Positions 46,482 to 57,784 of a stretch of DNA of 64,000 bases are shown one piece after another. This stretch comes from Melitaea cinxia. Lineage: Eukaryota > Arthropoda > Insecta > Lepidoptera > Nymphalidae. Within the stretch, counting starts at the first letter, position 1, and each line of letters opens with the position of its first letter. The stretch covers positions 8,120,001 to 8,184,000 of the forward strand of contig NC_059414.1 in NCBI RefSeq assembly GCF_905220565.1, given 5' to 3'. The position numbers and the translations under genes are program-made. A model generated the notes under the pieces. That model was not told the DNA's origin. It searched no databases and saw nothing but the letters and a program-made list of their open reading frames with translations.

Positions 46482-48070
46482 TTAGCCACCTCTACGGTTA
46501 ACAGCTGACGGCAATATCAATATTAAAGAGTGTTTGCGACGCCCGGAGTACTTACGTATTACTATGTAAAAGATGGTTATATATTGATTGGTCATTACTT
46601 CGCATAGTACAGGAGCGAATTACCGACCTATGGCCCTTTCCCACATTTAATTCGAAACGCGAGAAAGTTATCTGCGCGGGCGCACTTGTAAATGATATTA
46701 TACTATCACCGACTCGAGCGTTTCAGATTGACGTAGATTTTAAGTAAAAACAAAATCCTTTCATTTTTGTGTTTCGCTTCTTAAGGATTTAATAAATTAC
46801 GTCTTTAATAAGATAAAGACCGCCGCGAAATTTAAGTACTCGTATTTATTTAGTTTCAAAATGTTAAAAATTAAAATCGATCGGATCTAGTTATTTAATT
46901 TCCTTGTTTATCTACACAGGTAAATACGGTATAGTAAGAGTTTTTAAGAAAAAGTTTATTTATTCTTTTTAGTACATTTAAATATAAGTTTTTTTTCTTC
47001 GCAATATTAGATTTACGAGTTACTTTTTGCAAGCCCTTCCATTTGATACTCATATTTTAGGAGTGTATTAAAAATAACTAGTCCGCCGGTGTTACGCCAT
47101 GTTGGATTTAGAATGATGTTAGCTAACCATGTATTGTCATCCAAAATAAACGTGTACACAAATTTTCAGCTCAATCGGTTAAATATACACGCTTCAAAAT
47201 TGAGTTGTAAGATTTAACGCTAACATATATACATAGTTATATACATAAATTGCAAGTTATTTAAAAGCTTTTAAAAATAAAGTCATACTGGTCGATAATA
47301 TGATTCGAGAAGAACACGTTCCAACAAACATATTCCTATAAACATTGTTATTGTATGAAATTAAGAATTGTAGATATAAAATGTCTGCCTATTTTCTATT
47401 GGCGTGTTACAATATCTTCGCGTAGACTGTTGCTCGAATTTGATCGAGTGGAGTTTTAATAAAGTTGTCCCCCATACGTCGTGTACTTCCTTGATCTTTC
47501 TAAGATTATTTTCTTTAAACAATAAATCAAGCAATCATTTTGATGAAATTATAAGCAATGACTTGTAACTGCTCCATTGAATGCAGGTAATGTGTTTCTG
47601 TTGACTAAGATTAACATAAATGAGACATAAATATAATTAAACGATTTACGTGGCTTCAATAACAGTTCTTAGCAGAAAGCCTAATAGGTACCAACTAGTG
47701 TAATTAATATAGTTATAGAATCTTTTGAAAAGCTTTAAATTTTACTTGATAACCTGAGTAATTTATCCATAAAGTAGTCGTTACGTTCACGAACAGAGGC
47801 AGAAAATTGTGTATAATAAAATGTCTGTTGTCTGTCCGTTATATCTGAATTATTATCTCTATTTATGCTATAACTAAAAAAATTTATTAATCATCTATTT
47901 TAATGGCTAGTAATTGCAAAATGTTAGTGGTGATTATTCGTATTGTGATTACCTTTCTAATTTCAATAGGTAACGTTATTAATTTTCTACAGTTACGTAA
48001 GAGTGATTCAACTGTGACTTATTTGCATTGATCGGGTAAGTTAGAAAGTACTTCAGATCGTTTTTATTTA
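46482..48070. other. Unassigned DNA
   Basis: 47085-47230 ('ggtgttacgccatgttggat', 'caatcggttaaatatacacg') looks like a decayed interspersed repeat. No supported exon elsewhere. Confidence 0.35.
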
Positions 48071-48075
48071 ATGAA

Positions 48076-48576
48076 TTTTTAACTGACTTCCAAAAAAGGA
48101 GGAAGTTCTCAATTCGACTGTATTTGTTTTTATGTATGTTAACCTCAGAACTTTTGACCGGGTGGACCGATTTCGACAATTTTTTTTTAATCGAAAGGTG
48201 GTATGTGTAAATTGGTCCCATTTAAATTTATTTGAGATCTAACAACTACTTTTCGAGTTATATCTAATAATGCGTTTTTACCTGACGCTTTTTTCGTCGA
48301 CCTACGTTGTATTATACCGCATAACTTTCTACTGGATGTACCGATTTTGACAATTCTTTTTTTGTTGGAAAGGGGATATCCTTAGTTTGGTACTATGATA
48401 AGGAAACTAGAATCTGATGATGGAATCCCAGAGAAATCGAGGGAAACTCTCGAAAATTTGCAATAACTTTTTACTGGGTGTACCGATTTTGACTATTTTT
48501 TCGTCGATCTACGTTGTATTACTCGTCGATGAAATTGAAGTCGGTTTTTTGTCGTTTGTGAGCAAACACAATTATA
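48076..48576 (+). repeat. AACCGACTTC-family repeat, well preserved
   Basis: Starts 'tttttaactgacttccaaaa', contains 'ggtcccatttaaatttattt' and 'cagagaaatcgagggaaact', ends 'gaagtcggttttttgtcgtt' and 'gtgagcaaacacaattat'. Confidence 0.8.
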
Positions 48577-48712
48577 ATAGTTCTATTGTGAAAAGTGTTT
48601 ACATGCTGTGAATCGAAGTAGTTATTATGTAATTGATAAGTTGCTTAAGATGGAGAGTCAACATGTTCTACAAAGATCAAAATAAAAAATGACGTCATTA
48701 AGGTCCGATAAA

Positions 48713-48756
48713 GTTTCTCTCTCTCTCCCTCTCTCTCTCTCCCTCTCTCTCTCACT
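48713..48756. repeat. CT microsatellite
   Basis: (CT)n with two 'ccc' interruptions. Confidence 0.9.
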
Positions 48757-48782
48757 CTTTAATAATAGTTTCATCTCGAACA

Positions 48783-49043
48783 AATAAAAACCAACTTCAG
48801 TTTTTATCGATAAGTAATAAAGAACTTCATTCACGTTGTCGATCTCAATTAAAAACTCATTGTTATGAATAACTCAAAAGCACCTTGGTCTGATTTCGTT
48901 CAAATTTAAATCGAACCACACGAAAAGTACCACCTTTTAAATAAAAAAAAAATATCTTCAAAATCAGTACATCCAGCAAAAAGATAGAAGGTACCGCATA
49001 TAAAACTACAGTCGAATTGAGAACATTCTCATTTTTGAAGTCG
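48783..49043 (-). repeat. AACCGACTTC-family repeat, decayed
   Basis: 'aaccaacttcagtttttatc' to 'gaacattctcatttttgaag'. Ends are diverged and the terminal hairpin is gone. Confidence 0.6.
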
Positions 49044-50810
49044 AACAATGTGTTATATTCATAAGTGTTTATTACTGATTTTAAAGATTGAATACTCATT
49101 TTGTATTTAAAGTAAACTTTTTAAGTTATAGATAAAGTTAAAATCGACACGGGAAATGTTTTTTTTTAAACCACAGTACATACTTTTTAACTCGTATAAC
49201 AGATACAAGGAGTGGATGCTAATATTTAATTTCCTTATTAGATAAGTCTATACTAAATACATTTTATATATTTTTAAGCTAATTTAACACTAAACAAATT
49301 ATAATCATAAAGTTATACAATCAGTCTAAAAATTGTTACAAGTTATGTTAAAAATTCAAGGTATTAGTTGATATTTTACAGATTTATGTTAAGTGAAATA
49401 GGAAAAGAGTAAATTATCTCTTTGCGTAATACAAAATTGCACGGTTTCTCAAAATTTAGGCGTTTCGGTTCATGCAACAACGTTTTTCAAATGGAAGATC
49501 GAAAAGATTACTCAAACGAAAAATTTGTTTTCTTGTCAGGCGAATTGTTATTATAGTACTTATTAAATAAATGAGTCTAAAAATATGTATATTAGTGCAC
49601 TAGCTATATTTAGCAAAGTATCATAAAAATATCACAAATACAAGTATATAAAATTAAAAATTGGCCTTAAAAAAAGTTAAAAGTTTAAAAGTTTATTCGA
49701 AAGAATTTATAGCAGTTTAATTCGAGTAAATACATTTTTATTTGAAAGGCTAGTCTTTAGTGTGAAGTAAAAGTAGAGAAAAATAATTTGATATTAGATT
49801 TTGAATGAGTTTTTTAAATATGGTTATAGATTTGCTAAGCTACGTAGGTCCTTAACAAATCTGGAACTTTATTATAGTGTCTCTAATTAACAACACGTTC
49901 ATATACATAAGCTAAAAACAATTTTTATGTAATCATTTGATATGAGGATTATTGACATGTTCACTATATCGTAATTTTTGCAGACTATAACTATCTATTA
50001 ACTTAATAACTTAAATTATTTAATCCACCATTGAATATTTGCTTTCCCAATGAGTTGTTGAGCTCGATCTCAATCTCTCAATTTTTATTCAGTATGAGCA
50101 ACATTAGGTATAAAACCTCTGTTGTAGTATGTTTTTTTTTTATTAATTTGATTGTAGACTAAAATAGCACATAGTGTACTGAAGTCATAAACGAAACATT
50201 GTCTTGCAAAATATTGTGTACAGTTTTCTTTCAACATTTCGTAACCTGCTAGACATAGTTTTCCCCAAACTCGTGTCAAATATTTTAGCTGTCCGCAAAT
50301 CTTATCCAGCCGTCGCCGGTGTTCTTACGTAGGTTATCGGTTCATCAGGCCAGAAAGAGTTTCAACTGCGTTTGCGAACATGCTGTCTTCGTTAGCACAC
50401 GTCTACAGCAGCAGCGGCTATCGTCACTGACACTTCAATTTGTTGATTCTGTATCGTTTGATTTAATGAGTATTTCATTTCTTGTAGCTGAAGTGCGTGT
50501 ATTATTTTGTTAAGACTTGACGTAAGTTACGACTTTGGCTTGTGATCCGACTGCAGGGGTGCTGAATAAAATTTGAATACGATTTACTTAAAATTTATTT
50601 AGGCTTAAACTCATATAATTTTTTGAAGCTATATTTAATGTTAAGATTTTAGGCCTGTTTGAATTTTTTTTTAGTTTTAGGTACATTTTATTATTTTATT
50701 CTGTTTTACCACTTTTTTGTCGAGTTTAAGAAAAAACACAGTCATCATTTGATTTAGAGATATATCATTTTTTTCTAATGTTTACGCGAATCTTAGTCAT
50801 TATAATGAAA
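49044..50810. other. Unassigned DNA
   Basis: AT-rich to about 50280. A more mixed segment, 50280-50530, includes 'tttcttgtag' and 'cttgac|gtaagttac', splice-like words, but the stretch between has a stop in every frame that I tried. Confidence 0.3.
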
Positions 50811-50951
50811 TAACTTTTTCGACTTTATTGCAGTTTATTAAGTTTTTTAGATGCCCGACGTTTCGGATACTTTACAGCAACCATGGTCGCGGGAGGTCTT
50901 TCGAGCATCTAAAAAACTTAACAAACCGTGTTAAAATCTGAAAAAGTTGTT
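50811..50951. mobile_element. Foldback element
   Basis: Arms 50811-50854 and 50905-50951 are inverted copies ('ttaagttttttagatgc' against 'gcatctaaaaaacttaa', plus outer 'aactttttc'/'gaaaaagtt'). The spacer 'cgacgtttcggatactttac' and 'ccatggtcgcgggagg' is a repeat word I have seen in lepidopteran genomes. Confidence 0.7.
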
Positions 50952-51568
50952 ACCTTTAAAATATCTATATGATTCTCTTATTATTAGATACAATATTTTT
51001 GAAAAGCTGCAAGATATATATATAAGATGCAATTTTAATGAACTAAAGACAATCACAATTGATCCGATATGTATGGGCCTTTAGTAGTGTTCATTATAGT
51101 TTCATAATCGAGGCGAAAATAAAGAACAGAATCTATATAGATCGGCAATTTGATTTTATGATCGAAAGTTCAGATGGATGATTGCAGTACTTTGATTGTA
51201 AGTAATTTATTATTATTATGGTCGAAGAGGAAAGACTTGTACTTTTAATGAATAATAAGGAAGTCGTCTCAAAGATTTCGGCTTAGATTATTTTTAATGA
51301 AAGTTTATTACACTTTTATGTAACTTGTGCTATTTATTTTTTATTATTAATTTGAGGACACTATTTTCAGTGTCACCTTTTGTTGTTCTATTTGCTCATT
51401 TCATGTGACAACATATTAGCAATTATGAATTTGTTAATAATCATAAATATTATTTATTTAACTTGGGGAGGCCTATGTCTAGCAATGGACTGCAACAGGC
51501 TGACTGATTGACTGACTATCAGCAATATTAAATACGAATTGAACATCATCCATTGTAAGCTAAATATT
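50952..51568. other. Unassigned DNA with a SINE-tail fragment
   Basis: 51463-51515 'cttggggaggcctatgtcta' then 'gcaatggactgcaacaggct' is an RTE/SINE tail with a (GACT)n end. Otherwise nothing seen. Confidence 0.45.

Positions 51569-51660
<92 letters not shown>
51569..51660. repeat. (TA)n microsatellite
   Basis: About 90 bp of almost pure TA dinucleotide. Confidence 0.95.
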
Positions 51661-52687
51661 ATAAAATTCTTTAATATTTTAAATATAGTTCTTAAATTTT
51701 TAGCAGGTGAATAAGTGAGAATTTGTTTTGTTTGGCTTGTTGAATGTAGCATATACAGTGATTAATAGCTTTTAGCGCTAGACAGCCGTCTATAATGATT
51801 GTTGCATCTATAATGTAAAATTTGTAATACTTTGTTATGTGTATAGACGTATAAGATTTTAAAGTTATTCGCTTATTTTTTAATTTTACAGATACCATCT
51901 AAGGTTCCGGCTGCAAAATTTTACACTGTTATAATAATACATGTTTTAATAGTTTTTCATAAATATTTTTTATTATGTATATTATATATTGCATTATATT
52001 TTAAACATAAAATCGTCTTAAGGTGTCCCTCTAAAATAAATATTGTTTGTTTACAACTATGATTATAATGAAATTTTATGAGACTGTATTTTTAAGAAAC
52101 AAATAGTTACATAGCGGTCGAACACTGTGTAATTGCGATAAATACTTTTGTTCAAATATGAAAGTATTATTTTTTTAGATAGTATAGATACTAGGTGTAT
52201 AAGTATAGCACGTAATTATAGTACTGCTTTGTGAAGATGTGTTTGTCGTTTATCATTACAGCCTCAGAATCATTCATAACTGTGTACGGTTTTTGAAGCC
52301 CACGCGTTTGGGAGGCTTTGGCCACGATATTGTGACGGCGCGTAGACTTATAACTGAAACATGCGGTTACAGTATATCACAAATATGTTCACATGAACTT
52401 TGAGTTTATGTGAAAAAAGTGTACCTACAACTTTGCTATTGAATTTTTTTTCATGGGACTTGTAGTTTAGCCGGAAATCGAGATAAATCTTTTTAACCCT
52501 AGCCCCACAACCACCTCCCGGCCTCAGATTGCCCTAATTTATTTTTCCTTTCATTTTCATTGTAATTTCTTCCTTTTCCAATGGGTTTCATCCTACTATA
52601 TTTTTTTTCCACTTTTTGCCATTTTCAAAGGCCAAAAGCACTGGTCTAGTAGTGTTTGTAGCACAAAAAAATTAAGGAATACCATAC
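51661..52687. other. Unassigned DNA left of the helicase LINE
   Basis: AT-rich to about 52250, then mixed. No exon supported. The last bases belong to the pre-insertion target region. Confidence 0.35.
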
Positions 52688-52702
52688 AAAACTGCGAGAG
52701 CC
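52688..52702. repeat. Target site duplication, left copy
   Basis: 'aaaactgcgagagcc', repeated at 58171-58185 directly after the poly(A) tail. The leading A residues on the right merge with the tail, so the certain part is 'ctgcgagagcc'. Confidence 0.85.
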
Positions 52703-55700
52703 GAAACCGCCCATCACAAACAGATCCGAGAGGCCGTAGAAGGCAGAACTCCCGCGGAGTTAGAAGATCTGTCCGACGACGACCCGCCGTTTACGGCCGC
52801 AGAGCTGGAACAGGTTCTTTTGAGCCAAAATCCCAAAAAAGCTCCAGGCCCAGACGGGTTAACGTCGGATATATGCGCGGCGGCAATAAACTGCAACAGG
52901 GAGTTATTCCTAGCGCTGGCGAACAAATGCCTATCGCTGTCCCACTTCCCCAAGCAGTGGAAAGTCGCCCATGTACGCATCCTCCGCAAACCAGCCAAAG
53001 AGGACTACACCCACCCGAAGTCCTATAGACCTATAGGACTCCTGTCAATCCTAGGAAAGACAGTTGAGAAAATGCTTATAGGTAGACTTCAGTGGAGACT
53101 CTTCCCCACGCTGCACCGAAGCCAGTACGGATTCATGCCACAGAGGGGAACGGAAGACGCCCTCTACGATCTCGTCGAGCATATCAGGCAAGAAATTAAG
53201 TCCAAGAAGATAGTACTTCTGGTATCGCTTGACATAGAGGGCGCTTTCGACAATGCATGGTGGCCGGCTCTCAAAAAACAGCTAGTGGACAAGCATTGCC
53301 CGAGAAATCTATACGCTATGGTCGCCTCATACCTCCAGGACCGAAAGGTCATCGTAAATTACGCCAGAGCGACCAGTGAAAAGGAGACCACGAAGGGTTG
53401 TGTCCAAGGATCCATTGGCGGGCCGACCTTCTGGAACCTCATACTGGATTCGCTTCTGAGAGAGATCAGTGCGATGGGAGTTTACTGTCAGGCCTTTGCG
53501 GACGACGTTGTCCTCGTTTTCTCCAGCCAAAAAACCAGCAACCTACAGACCTCAGCCGAAACCACCTTAGCGGCCGTACAAGAGTGGGGTATACGTAATA
53601 AGCTGAGCTTCGCCGCGCACAAAACCAATGCGATGGTGCTCACTAAAAAACTCAAATACGACACCCCCATAATCCATATGTCCGGCACTCGACTGAGGCT
53701 TGTAGATAAAATAAAACTGCTGGGGCTCATTTTGGACTCAAAGCTCACTTTCAACGCGCACGTATCCGCCGTATGTAAAAAAGCGGCGGACATTTATAAA
53801 CAGCTTGCGCGCGCGGCGAGAGTGAGTTGGGGTCTGAATGGGGAGATCGTACGGACCATATATGTGGCGGTGATAGAGCCCATCGTTCTGTACGCAGCGA
53901 GCGTATGGTCCCCTGCAGCAGAGAAGCTATCGATAAGGAAGCAGCTAGACTCACTGCAGAGAGGATTTGCACAAAAAATGTGCAGGGCGTACAGAACGGT
54001 GTCTCTGACATCGGCACTAGTCCTCACCGGCCTGCTCCCGTTAGACCTTCGCGTTCGAGAGGCGGCCATACTATTCAAAACCAAAAAAGGCCACAGCACG
54101 GATCTTCTTCGACCGGGAAGAGAGCTAGAGCGCAGGGTGGGACCAATGCAAAATCCCCACCCTTCCCTACTCATGACAACAGAGTACGAGCGCTTAGAGA
54201 ATCTGAACCCCGAAGTCCTTGAAGAACACAACATCGTCGGGCCCCTCATCTTTACCGACGGTAGTAAAATAGAGGGTAAAGTAGGAGCTGCCCTCACATG
54301 CTGGGACCAAGGCAGGGAAGTAAGATACTCTACTTTCCGGTTAGAGCCGCACAACACTGTCTTTCAATCGGAGATGTACGCACTCTTCAGAGCCGTGGAC
54401 ATGGCAAAAACCTCAAAGTCACGCTCCATTAACATCCTGAGCGACTCGAGGTCATCTTTAGATCTGCTGAGGAGCCCCTCAGTGACTCACCCTCTGGCCC
54501 TGGAAATGAAGAGTCGAATCAGACAGCTCCGGGAGGAGAATAAGACAGTGCGGTTCTTTTGGTTGAGGGCCCATGTTGGAACACCGGGCAATGAGAGAGC
54601 GGACGGGTTGGCCAAAAAAGCGGCCTTGACAAAAAAGACGGCACCTGACTACGACAGAGTACCCGTCTCGTATGTCAGAAGGCAGATCAGGGAAGAGACT
54701 GTCAGGATGTGGCAGGAAAGATACAATTCTTCGGAGACGGGCTCGGTCACGAAAATATTCCTACCGGATGTAAAGACCGCTTGCAGGCTGGTAAGGAAAT
54801 CGGCACCAACAGCTGTCGACACAAAAATTCTGACCGGCCACGGAGGATTTGCGGCGTATCTCCACAGATTCCACCTCACTGACAGTCCTTCGTGTATCTG
54901 CGATCCGAATTGTGAGGAGACAGTTCTGCATGTTATACTGGACTGTCCGAGATTCAGTAAGGATAGGCTGGATCTGGAACTCAAACTCCAGACCAAACTT
55001 GAGCAGACCTCGCTCCATACCATCCTGGAGAGCGAAACAAACAGAACTGTCTTCCTCACATTCGCGAGAAAGGCCGTCAATATAGCCACAAAAAGGAACA
55101 GCACGACCGCTCCACCACCTGCTGTAATACCTACGCAGAGCGCTAACACCGTCGTCCACGCAACACACACACACGCAACACACGCCCAAACACACAACGC
55201 ACAACCACAAACACAACAAAACTGTGTCCAACAAGCCACCCAGAGTAACAGCTCAACGGGTCCGCGGATGACTCCTGGCCGCACCCTTCTGGGTCAAATA
55301 ACAAAGGCCATGCCCTCCTCGCTGCAGAAGCTGTTCAGGAATAGAGCCGACCAAAACGCACCTCCGCAACCGACCCACAGCGGGATGACACAATCCTCGC
55401 TTAGCGAAGGGAACGGAAGCGAAGAAGTGGGAATTAAAACCAAATGCGTGGCTCTGTTCATGGACAGCGAAGTAGAGAGGATGGGAATAAGTTTCTGTCG
55501 TTCCGAAGGACGCGATCGGCTGGCGATTTCGCCGGGGCTCGCTTTACTGTTAAAGGGTAGCACGCAAAAGACAAGTATAAAGCGCACTAAAATCACAGCG
55601 CTATCGCAAGAACGGGAGGGCGACTCGACCTACCGTCTGGTGCGTTTGAACAACAAATGCATCGCGTTGTTCGAGTGGGGAGAGACGTCCCCCTTCGCGC

Positions 55701-57601
55701 AGTCTAGTGTGTGGCTACGCCGGTTGAGCGAGACCCCCGGTGGAGTCCCCAAAAGAATTAGCGTGGATTCGATGAGGGTCGGATATGATAGAGGTGACGT
55801 ATCTGATAGGTACGGTTGCCTAATGGCCTCCAAGTACAGTGAGGTCATAGTCTACGAAGACAGGGGGGAGGATCTCGGATATCTAAGACCGAAATCCATA
55901 ACACCGACACCTCCTGCATCTCCGGCTGTCGACGAGTCCACGCTCAGCGGCTCGGAGCGCCTACAGCAACGGATCGAGACCCAGAAGGCAGAGCGAATTA
56001 AGGCAAAGGCTACACCTGAACTGAGCTCGATGCCACTGGCGACCTTTATCCACGCAACCATCTCCCCAAAACCAGGCAAGCTCCCGCATCACCTCTCTCC
56101 CAAAAAGACTGGACAGGCTGAGCGGCAATCGGCGGCGCTGAGCAGGTTCACCAGAGACAGTAGTCCGAGGCACCCAGAGGCGTCACCGGCCGCTCGTACT
56201 AAGGCCGACATGGGACATGTAACACCGCCGAGACTTCGACCTGCGACCACACCGCTACAACATGCGGAGAACGCCCTAATCGAGTTCCTGGCGATAATAA
56301 AGGCAAACCGCGAGGTAAGCCTTGCCACCTGCAAAAAGATCATGCAGGCCTACCAGTATGATCACCAAAGATTACTGGAGGTGGAACTCGAGGAAGCCGA
56401 AGCGGCCATATATAACAGTGAAACCCGACAAACACTCAAGGGCAAGATGTCGGGTAGGTATATGGCAGCGTATAACAGCACTGCAGGCTTCGTGAGCGCA
56501 GTCGAGTCGGAGGGGAATGACGAGGAGCCACAAACCTTCGAAACACCTGAAGGGGACCCAGTGGTGGTAATGGCCAGATGCACGAAGGTAATGCTGGGAG
56601 ACCGGATGCTACGGATGGCGAAAACCATCTCAGGCGACCGGGACGGCTTACTGACCGTGCCCTGGGAACTACCATCACTGGAGTGGATAAACGGGGTACC
56701 GGGATGCGGCAAGACAACTCGCATAGTCGGGGACTTCGATGAGGACACGGAGGTCGTGATTACGACCACAGTCGAGGCGGCCAAAGACTTGAAAGAAAAA
56801 CTGGCGCACCGCTACGGCAACAAAGCCAAGCAAAAGGTGCGTACTATGGCCTCCGTACTAGTTAATGGTTTCAAAGAGGGCTCAAAAATCAACCGCCTAA
56901 CGGTGGACGAGGCCCTCATGAACCACTTCGGAGCCATAGTAATGGCCGCCCGACTATCGGGAGCACAGAAGGTGGTCCTCATCGGAGACATAAACCAGCT
57001 GCCGTACATCGACAGGGACAACCTGTTCGAAATGCGGTACTGCAGACCAACCCAGATAACAACCATCTCGTGCGAGTTGTCATGCACGCATCGTAATCCC
57101 AAAGACGTCGCCCTTGCCATCAGCGAAGTTTATAAGGACGTGTACAGCTCAAGCTCAAAGATCCGATCTTTGCGAGTGGAGAGCCTCACGGGCGCGCGTA
57201 TTCCTGCAGGAAGAGACCGGACCTTATACCTGGTCTTTACGCAAGAGGAGAAGAGGTTGCTGACTGACCAGGGATACGGATCCGGGGAGGGATCGCGCGT
57301 CTTAACCATCCACGAGGCGGAGGGCCAGACCTACGAGGACGTCATAGTCCTCCAGACGAAGACGAGGAGGCTCAGGATCCACGACAGCGTTTCGCACGCT
57401 GTAGTCGCGGTGACTAGACACACCAACACCTGTGTCTATTACACCGACGACAGGGACGACGCAATTGGTCGCTTTGTGGCGAGGGCAGTGGAGACCACGG
57501 ACAAGGAAATACTCGAGCACAGTCTCAAGATGGCGATTCATCACAGAGACGCAGCCGTCACTGAGAGTGTGCTCGATATGTTGAAAACTTTTGGCGTGTG
57601 A
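52703..57601 (+). CDS. RT-RNase H-zinc knuckle-SF1 helicase fusion polyprotein (5'-partial)
   Basis: One frame of 1632 residues from the truncation point. RT: KKAPGPDGLTSD, YRPIGLL, SLDIEGAFDNA, GCVQGSIGGPTFWNLI and FADD at 265-268. RNase H: FTDGS (D519), SEMYAL, ILSDSRSSL, H624 in RAHVGTPGNERADG (D634). CCHC-type knuckle from C731 (CICDPNCEETVLHVILDC). A Thr/His/Gln-rich linker (about 817-846). An unassigned module, about 913-1061, with KCVALF at 914 and KCIALF at 985. A Ser/Pro-rich linker. Then a superfamily 1 helicase, about 1315-1600: Walker A GVPGCGKTT (K1337), VDEA, GDINQLPY (D1429), CTHRNPKD, HEAEGQTYEDVIV (H1537) and AVTRHT (R1572). These motifs match helicases of alphavirus-like plant RNA viruses. 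RT copies the element RNA and RNase H removes it from hybrids; the helicase role is unknown. All visible catalytic residues are present. Confidence 0.93.
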   Translation, partial: ETAHHKQIREAVEGRTPAELEDLSDDDPPFTAAELEQVLLSQNPKKAPGPDGLTSDICAAAINCNRELFLALANKCLSLSHFPKQWKVAHVRILRKPAKEDYTHPKSYRPIGLLSILGKTVEKMLIGRLQWRLFPTLHRSQYGFMPQRGTEDALYDLVEHIRQEIKSKKIVLLVSLDIEGAFDNAWWPALKKQLVDKHCPRNLYAMVASYLQDRKVIVNYARATSEKETTKGCVQGSIGGPTFWNLILDSLLREISAMGVYCQAFADDVVLVFSSQKTSNLQTSAETTLAAVQEWGIRNKLSFAAHKTNAMVLTKKLKYDTPIIHMSGTRLRLVDKIKLLGLILDSKLTFNAHVSAVCKKAADIYKQLARAARVSWGLNGEIVRTIYVAVIEPIVLYAASVWSPAAEKLSIRKQLDSLQRGFAQKMCRAYRTVSLTSALVLTGLLPLDLRVREAAILFKTKKGHSTDLLRPGRELERRVGPMQNPHPSLLMTTEYERLENLNPEVLEEHNIVGPLIFTDGSKIEGKVGAALTCWDQGREVRYSTFRLEPHNTVFQSEMYALFRAVDMAKTSKSRSINILSDSRSSLDLLRSPSVTHPLALEMKSRIRQLREENKTVRFFWLRAHVGTPGNERADGLAKKAALTKKTAPDYDRVPVSYVRRQIREETVRMWQERYNSSETGSVTKIFLPDVKTACRLVRKSAPTAVDTKILTGHGGFAAYLHRFHLTDSPSCICDPNCEETVLHVILDCPRFSKDRLDLELKLQTKLEQTSLHTILESETNRTVFLTFARKAVNIATKRNSTTAPPPAVIPTQSANTVVHATHTHATHAQTHNAQPQTQQNCVQQATQSNSSTGPRMTPGRTLLGQITKAMPSSLQKLFRNRADQNAPPQPTHSGMTQSSLSEGNGSEEVGIKTKCVALFMDSEVERMGISFCRSEGRDRLAISPGLALLLKGSTQKTSIKRTKITALSQEREGDSTYRLVRLNNKCIALFEWGETSPFAQSSVWLRRLSETPGGVPKRISVDSMRVGYDRGDVSDRYGCLMASKYSEVIVYEDRGEDLGYLRPKSITPTPPASPAVDESTLSGSERLQQRIETQKAERIKAKATPELSSMPLATFIHATISPKPGKLPHHLSPKKTGQAERQSAALSRFTRDSSPRHPEASPAARTKADMGHVTPPRLRPATTPLQHAENALIEFLAIIKANREVSLATCKKIMQAYQYDHQRLLEVELEEAEAAIYNSETRQTLKGKMSGRYMAAYNSTAGFVSAVESEGNDEEPQTFETPEGDPVVVMARCTKVMLGDRMLRMAKTISGDRDGLLTVPWELPSLEWINGVPGCGKTTRIVGDFDEDTEVVITTTVEAAKDLKEKLAHRYGNKAKQKVRTMASVLVNGFKEGSKINRLTVDEALMNHFGAIVMAARLSGAQKVVLIGDINQLPYIDRDNLFEMRYCRPTQITTISCELSCTHRNPKDVALAISEVYKDVYSSSSKIRSLRVESLTGARIPAGRDRTLYLVFTQEEKRLLTDQGYGSGEGSRVLTIHEAEGQTYEDVIVLQTKTRRLRIHDSVSHAVVAVTRHTNTCVYYTDDRDDAIGRFVARAVETTDKEILEHSLKMAIHHRDAAVTESVLDMLKTFGV

Positions 57602-57752
57602 AGAAATTAGTTTCAGTAAAGAAATAGGGTGTACATAAACATATAAAGTTAGTGTTAAATTAAATAGTATTAATTACATATTACAAAACGTGTGCAAAAT
57701 AATTTTACATGTGTACCAAATTAATTAGGATAAATTATATAATATTGACTAC

Positions 57753-57784
<32 letters not shown>

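Noticed and set aside
51567..51752. Minus-strand open frame of alternating Ile-Tyr
   Set aside because: It is only a translation of the TA microsatellite.
53164..57544. Many long minus-strand open frames opposite the helicase LINE
   Set aside because: They are shadows of the plus-strand frame. They show no recognisable domains, and the plus frame accounts for all conserved motifs.
52703..57601. Integrated RNA virus copy (endogenous viral element)
   Set aside because: The helicase is in one frame with LINE RT and RNase H, and the unit has LINE ends. No viral methyltransferase, RNA polymerase or capsid region was seen, so it is a captured domain and not a viral genome insertion.
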